Part shown: one piece after another, positions 31,111 to 33,885 of the stretch
Layout of the letters: every line of letters begins with the position of its first letter
Numbering within the stretch: the first letter of the stretch is position 1
Assembly: GCA_031384695.1 (NCBI GenBank)
Contig: JANNAV010000181.1
Location: 1-33,885, forward strand
Length of the DNA: 33,885 nucleotides
Direction of reading: 5' to 3'
From: JANNAV01 sp031384695
GTDB taxonomy: Bacteria; Pseudomonadota; Alphaproteobacteria; Rhodobacterales; Rhodobacteraceae
Position numbers and translations under genes: made by a program
Notes under the pieces: model-generated
Databases searched by the model: none
Told to the model about the DNA's origin: nothing
Seen by the model: only the letters and a program-made list of their open reading frames with translations

Positions 31111-31392
31111 TCATGTCCAATGGGTCTGCTGCCCGCCGGGCAAGGCCATGCGGGCGGCCATCGGGGCGGTATAGGCGAGGCCCTCGCTGTCGCAAAAGGC
31201 GATCACCCGCGCGTCCTGTTCCAATAGAAAATCCAGAACCGCGCCCAGGAAGGCCGCACTTTGTGCAAGCGCCGCAAGATCGTCGGTTGCGGCCCCCGAG
31301 GCGGCCAGGAACGCGCCCAGTTCCTCCGGTTGTGCTATCAACCAGGTTAACGCCCTGAGGGCGAGAGCTTCGGCTGATTCTTGCCGGTTCAT
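31111..31392 (-). CDS. DUF3572 family protein
   Basis: 93-residue all-helical cytosolic protein. ALTWLIAQPEELGAFLAASG, FLGAVLDFLLEQDARVIAFC and AARMALPGG match the alphaproteobacterial DUF3572 family, whose function is unknown. The start MNRQESAEAL (ATG 31392) is preferred over an upstream in-frame codon for its match to the family start. It lies divergently beside a PleD-type response regulator and 23 bp upstream of the HAD gene. Confidence 0.85.
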   Translation of the reverse strand: MNRQESAEALALRALTWLIAQPEELGAFLAASGAATDDLAALAQSAAFLGAVLDFLLEQDARVIAFCDSEGLAYTAPMAARMALPGGQQTHWT

Positions 31393-31527
31393 GCGGTTAT
31401 CCCCAAGTTTTCCACAGCAAACCATCAAATTGCGGCAGATTCTTTACAGGTTCAGAAATGATTTCTTAACCTCTTGCAGGCCAAGTTGGTCCTACTTGAA
31501 CAATAGGTAAAGCAGGTTTCCACGGCC

Positions 31528-32919
31528 ATGGTTGGCAATATCCTGATCGTTGATGATGTGGCGACCAACCGCATCGTCATGAAAGTCAAACTGAATGCGG
31601 CGGGCTATCGGCCCGTGATGGCCCAGGACGGCGCCGGCTGCATCGCTTTGGCTGCCAGCGAAACGCCCGACCTGATCCTGCTGGATCTGGCCTTGCCCGA
31701 TATGTCCGGGGTTGAGGTGCTGCGCCGGCTGCGCGCCGATCCCGCCACCCGCACAATTCCGGTGGTGATGTTTTCGTCCAGTCAGGATGCTGCGGCCCGC
31801 GCCGCCGCGTTCCGCGCGGGGGCCGATGATTTCCTGACCAAACCGATCGACGATCAAACCCTGCTGGCCCGCATCCGCAGTTTCATGCGGGCGCGCGAAA
31901 CCAAAGATGCTTTGGCGCGCGATATGGGCGATTTCGCGATGCTGGGTCTTGCCGAGGCCAGCCAGCCGTTCGAAATGCCGGGGCGGATTGCCCTTGTGAT
32001 GGCGCGCAGCGAAACCGCAATGCTGATGCGGCGCGAATTGACGGGGCAAACCGCCAACCGGATCACGGTGATGAGCGCGGACGAAGCGTTTGCCGAAGGT
32101 TTGAAACCGGGCGGCGCGCCGGATGTCTTCGTGATCGAGGCTGATCTTGCCGCAACCGGCGATGGCTTGCGCCTGATGTCGGATTTGCGCAGCCGCGCCA
32201 ACACCCGCCACGCGGCGTTCTGTTTGCTGGTGCCGCCCGGCGTCACTGCGATGGCGCCGATGGCCTATGATCTTGGCGCCAATGATCTGGTGTCGGTTGC
32301 GGTTGCGCCGCAGGAACTGGCCCTGCGCCTTGCCCGGCTGCTTGCGCGCAAGCGCGAGGCCGACCGGCTGCGCGCCTCGGTGCAGGATGGCTTGCGGCTG
32401 GCGGTGATTGATCCGTTGACGGGGCTGCACAATCGCCGCTACGGCATCGCCCAGCTTTCGGCGATCTGCGAGCGTGCCCGCAAATCGGCCGCCGATTTTG
32501 CCGTGATGGTGGTGGATCTTGACCGGTTCAAGGCGGTGAATGACCGTTGGGGCCATGGCGCGGGGGATGCGGTGCTGATCGATGTTGCCGGGCGGTTGTC
32601 GGCCAACCTGCGCAACGGTGATCTTTTGGCGCGGATCGGCGGCGAGGAGTTTCTGATTGCCCTGCCCGACACCACCCTTGCCGAAGCCCGCGTGGTGGCC
32701 GAGCGGTTGTGTCAGGTGGTGGGCGAGGCGCCGGTGCTGCTCGCGGGCGGCTTGCAGGTGCAGGTGACAGTCTCTATCGGCCTTGCGATCAGCACGGCGG
32801 GCGAGATGCCCTGCCAGTTCGATACCGTATCCGAAATCGTCGACCGGGCCGACCGCGCGCTGTTGGTGGCGAAATCGGCCGGCCGCAATCAGGTGACAAT
32901 CAGCCGGACCGCCGCCTGA
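31528..32919 (+). CDS. pleD: PleD-type response regulator diguanylate cyclase (REC-REC-GGDEF)
   Basis: 463-residue cytosolic diguanylate cyclase. The first receiver (1-120) has ILIVDD at the N-terminus, phospho-acceptor Asp53 (LILLDLALPDM) and Lys105 (FLTKPID), so it should be phosphorylated. The second receiver-like domain (about 155-275) is degenerate and in PleD serves in dimerisation. The GGDEF domain (about 290-460) has DPLTGLHNRRYG, VDLDRFKAVND, the I-site RNGD at 362-365 and the active motif GGEEF at 371-375. Domain order and spacing are those of Caulobacter PleD, which controls the swarmer-to-stalked transition. No histidine kinase or divK is nearby. ATG 31528 opens directly onto the receiver fold; the upstream region contains AGGTAAAGCAGG. 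Confidence 0.93.
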   Translation: MVGNILIVDDVATNRIVMKVKLNAAGYRPVMAQDGAGCIALAASETPDLILLDLALPDMSGVEVLRRLRADPATRTIPVVMFSSSQDAAARAAAFRAGADDFLTKPIDDQTLLARIRSFMRARETKDALARDMGDFAMLGLAEASQPFEMPGRIALVMARSETAMLMRRELTGQTANRITVMSADEAFAEGLKPGGAPDVFVIEADLAATGDGLRLMSDLRSRANTRHAAFCLLVPPGVTAMAPMAYDLGANDLVSVAVAPQELALRLARLLARKREADRLRASVQDGLRLAVIDPLTGLHNRRYGIAQLSAICERARKSAADFAVMVVDLDRFKAVNDRWGHGAGDAVLIDVAGRLSANLRNGDLLARIGGEEFLIALPDTTLAEARVVAERLCQVVGEAPVLLAGGLQVQVTVSIGLAISTAGEMPCQFDTVSEIVDRADRALLVAKSAGRNQVTISRTAA

Positions 32920-32945
32920 GTGCGGCAAACCTGAAAGCCGCCAGG

Positions 32946-33464
32946 TCAGGGCTTTGCAGCACCTCGCCTTGGCATCCGCGGCCTTGCCATCCGCGTCTCC
33001 AGCCGGTCCGCGAAGGCCAGCCGCGCCGCAGGGTCCAGCGTGTTGATGAAATCGCGCAGCAGGGTTTGCCCCAGCGCCATCCGGTCTGACGTCCGCTTGC
33101 CCTGCGCGTCCATCAACCCGGCAAGCCGGGCCGGGTCGTAAGGCTGCGCGCGCAAGGCCGCCAGCACCTCGGCCATCTCCAGCCGCATCTGCCGCCGCCC
33201 CTGCCGCATGTCGGGTGCCTGCGCCAGAAACGCCGCCGCAAGGGCCGCGCGCTGGCCCGGCTCCATCGCATCAGTGAACAGGCCAAACCGCAACTCGCGC
33301 CCGATCTCGGCCCGCGCGCCCATCCCCTGATGCCGCACCCAGGCGCCGACAATCACCCCCGCAACCGCAAGGTTCAACGCCAGCGAAATGCCCAGAACCC
33401 AGCGCAGCCCGCGCCCGGTTGCAGGCTTTGGCAAACCCGGCTCCGCCCCGGCCGCATCACTCAT
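32946..33464 (-). CDS. periplasmic heavy-metal-sensor family protein
   Basis: 172-residue inner-membrane protein with a short cytoplasmic N-terminus (MSDAAGAEPGLPKPATGR), one membrane helix (WVLGISLALNLAVAGVIVGAW) and a periplasmic helical domain. Its helices (RAALAAAFLAQAPDMRQGRR, QMRLEMAEVLAALRAQPY) resemble the CnrR/CpxP-like metal-sensor fold. No His/Met/Cys cluster typical of CnrX is seen, so metal sensing is by family only. It overlaps the upstream gene by 8 bp (33457-33464), so the two are coupled. In Rhodobacterales such pairs usually follow an ECF sigma factor gene, which would lie beyond base 33885. Confidence 0.85.
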   Translation of the reverse strand: MSDAAGAEPGLPKPATGRGLRWVLGISLALNLAVAGVIVGAWVRHQGMGARAEIGRELRFGLFTDAMEPGQRAALAAAFLAQAPDMRQGRRQMRLEMAEVLAALRAQPYDPARLAGLMDAQGKRTSDRMALGQTLLRDFINTLDPAARLAFADRLETRMARPRMPRRGAAKP

Positions 33465-33879
33465 CCGCCTCACCCCCGCTGAGAAAACCGTCCATACCCG
33501 GCAGCAGTTCAACCGCCTCCAGCGGCGCATCGGCCAGCCATGCCTCGGAAAAACCGGCGATGGCGCCGGGTTGCGCAAAGCCCAGATAAACCCCCGCCAC
33601 CGCCGCCGTTGTCATCCCGGCCAACATCCCGGGGCCCGCCAACACGCCCAGGCCCCCCAGCAACCCCGAAACCCGCGCCCACAGCCCCGGTGCCCAGAAC
33701 CCCGGCGCCCAGATCCCCGGCGCCCAGATCCCCGGTGCCCAGCCCCCCCGCGCCGCAGGCCGCGCAAAAACCCGTGGCTGAAGGCGCAAGGCATCGGCCA
33801 GAACCCGCGCCTGCAAGGCCTGCGACACGGAATGCGGCCTTGCCCGCGCCTCCGCGAAAAGATCATCCATTTCAGACAT
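33457..33879 (-). CDS. membrane protein of a probable ECF-sigma operon (anti-sigma-like), start near window edge
   Basis: About 140 residues: a cytoplasmic N-terminal helix pair (MDDLFAEARARPHSVSQALQ, ARVLADALRLQPRVFARPAA), a WAPGx pentapeptide repeated four times, one membrane segment (LLGGLGVLAGPGMLAGMTTA and following) and a short acidic periplasmic tail (FSEAWLADAPLEAVELLPGM). The layout fits a small single-pass anti-sigma-type regulator, but no anti-sigma motif is recognised. Candidate starts are GTG 33885, ATG 33879 and ATG 33870; the true start could lie upstream of the window, as the frame is open at the edge. It overlaps the heavy-metal-sensor gene. Confidence 0.75.
   Translation of the reverse strand: MSEMDDLFAEARARPHSVSQALQARVLADALRLQPRVFARPAARGGWAPGIWAPGIWAPGFWAPGLWARVSGLLGGLGVLAGPGMLAGMTTAAVAGVYLGFAQPGAIAGFSEAWLADAPLEAVELLPGMDGFLSGGEADE
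33682..33741. repeat. 15-bp tandem repeat encoding WAPGx x4
   Basis: Four head-to-tail 15-bp units (CCCGGCGCCCAGATC type) encode WAPGI, WAPGI, WAPGF, WAPGL on the minus strand, just before the membrane helix. The period is in frame, so copy-number change would lengthen or shorten the protein without a frameshift. Confidence 0.85.
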
Positions 33880-33885
33880 TTCCAC

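Overview
The window is a GC-rich chromosomal segment of an alphaproteobacterium, most probably a member of the Rhodobacteraceae (Rhodobacter/Gemmobacter-like). This rests on gene content (IalB family, DUF882/M15 peptidase, DUF3572, the MttB / 'virulence factor' / MTHFR one-carbon set, a Rhodobacter-type H-NOX relative beside an HNOBA-GGDEF protein) and on codon use; no rRNA is present. No phage, IS, CRISPR or plasmid genes were seen, so it reads as core chromosome carrying a few unusual non-coding structures.

Layout. 1-5.3 kb: the amidase amiC (cut by the window start), a DsbA/ScsC-like thiol oxidoreductase, and a leftward rodZ-ispG-cupin run. 5.3-9.5 kb: a small secreted protein, an M20 dipeptidase, a GNAT acetyltransferase, tRNA-Asp and a pirin. 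9.5-13.4 kb: a large RTX protein, tRNA-Val(TAC) and a HerA-like ATPase. 13.37-13.91 kb is a non-coding stretch that appears to encode two small RNAs. 13.9-19.1 kb: IalB, then a leftward operon of L,D-transpeptidase, LpxD, a dedicated acyl carrier protein and a ketoacyl-ACP synthase. 19.4-22.2 kb: DUF882 peptidase, then gppA-rlmE. 22.4-24.7 kb: virulence factor, MTHFR and methyl-THF:corrinoid methyltransferase. 24.9-26.4 kb: HU-like protein, tRNA-Val(CAC) and an MltB-type transglycosylase. 26.4-31.4 kb: a leftward H-NOX-like/GGDEF pair, an unknown protein, MttB, a HAD phosphatase and DUF3572. 31.5-33.9 kb: a PleD-type diguanylate cyclase and a membrane-sensor pair that probably belongs to an ECF-sigma operon continuing beyond the window.

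Themes. Several genes act on the envelope (AmiC, RodZ, L,D-transpeptidase, DUF882 peptidase, MltB, LpxD). Two c-di-GMP synthases are present, both with an intact RxxD inhibitory site. The MttB, MTHFR and methyltransferase genes fit corrinoid-dependent demethylation of a quaternary amine with methyl transfer to tetrahydrofolate, although the corrinoid protein is not in the window.

The most unusual signals are non-coding. A ~110-bp element made of two palindromes occurs four times in both orientations; its second palindrome is always 44 bp and stays self-complementary in a copy where much of its sequence has changed. Two adjacent candidate small RNAs between the HerA and ialB genes carry 19-nt segments complementary at 17 positions, one of them overlapping an anti-Shine-Dalgarno CCTCCTCCC motif.
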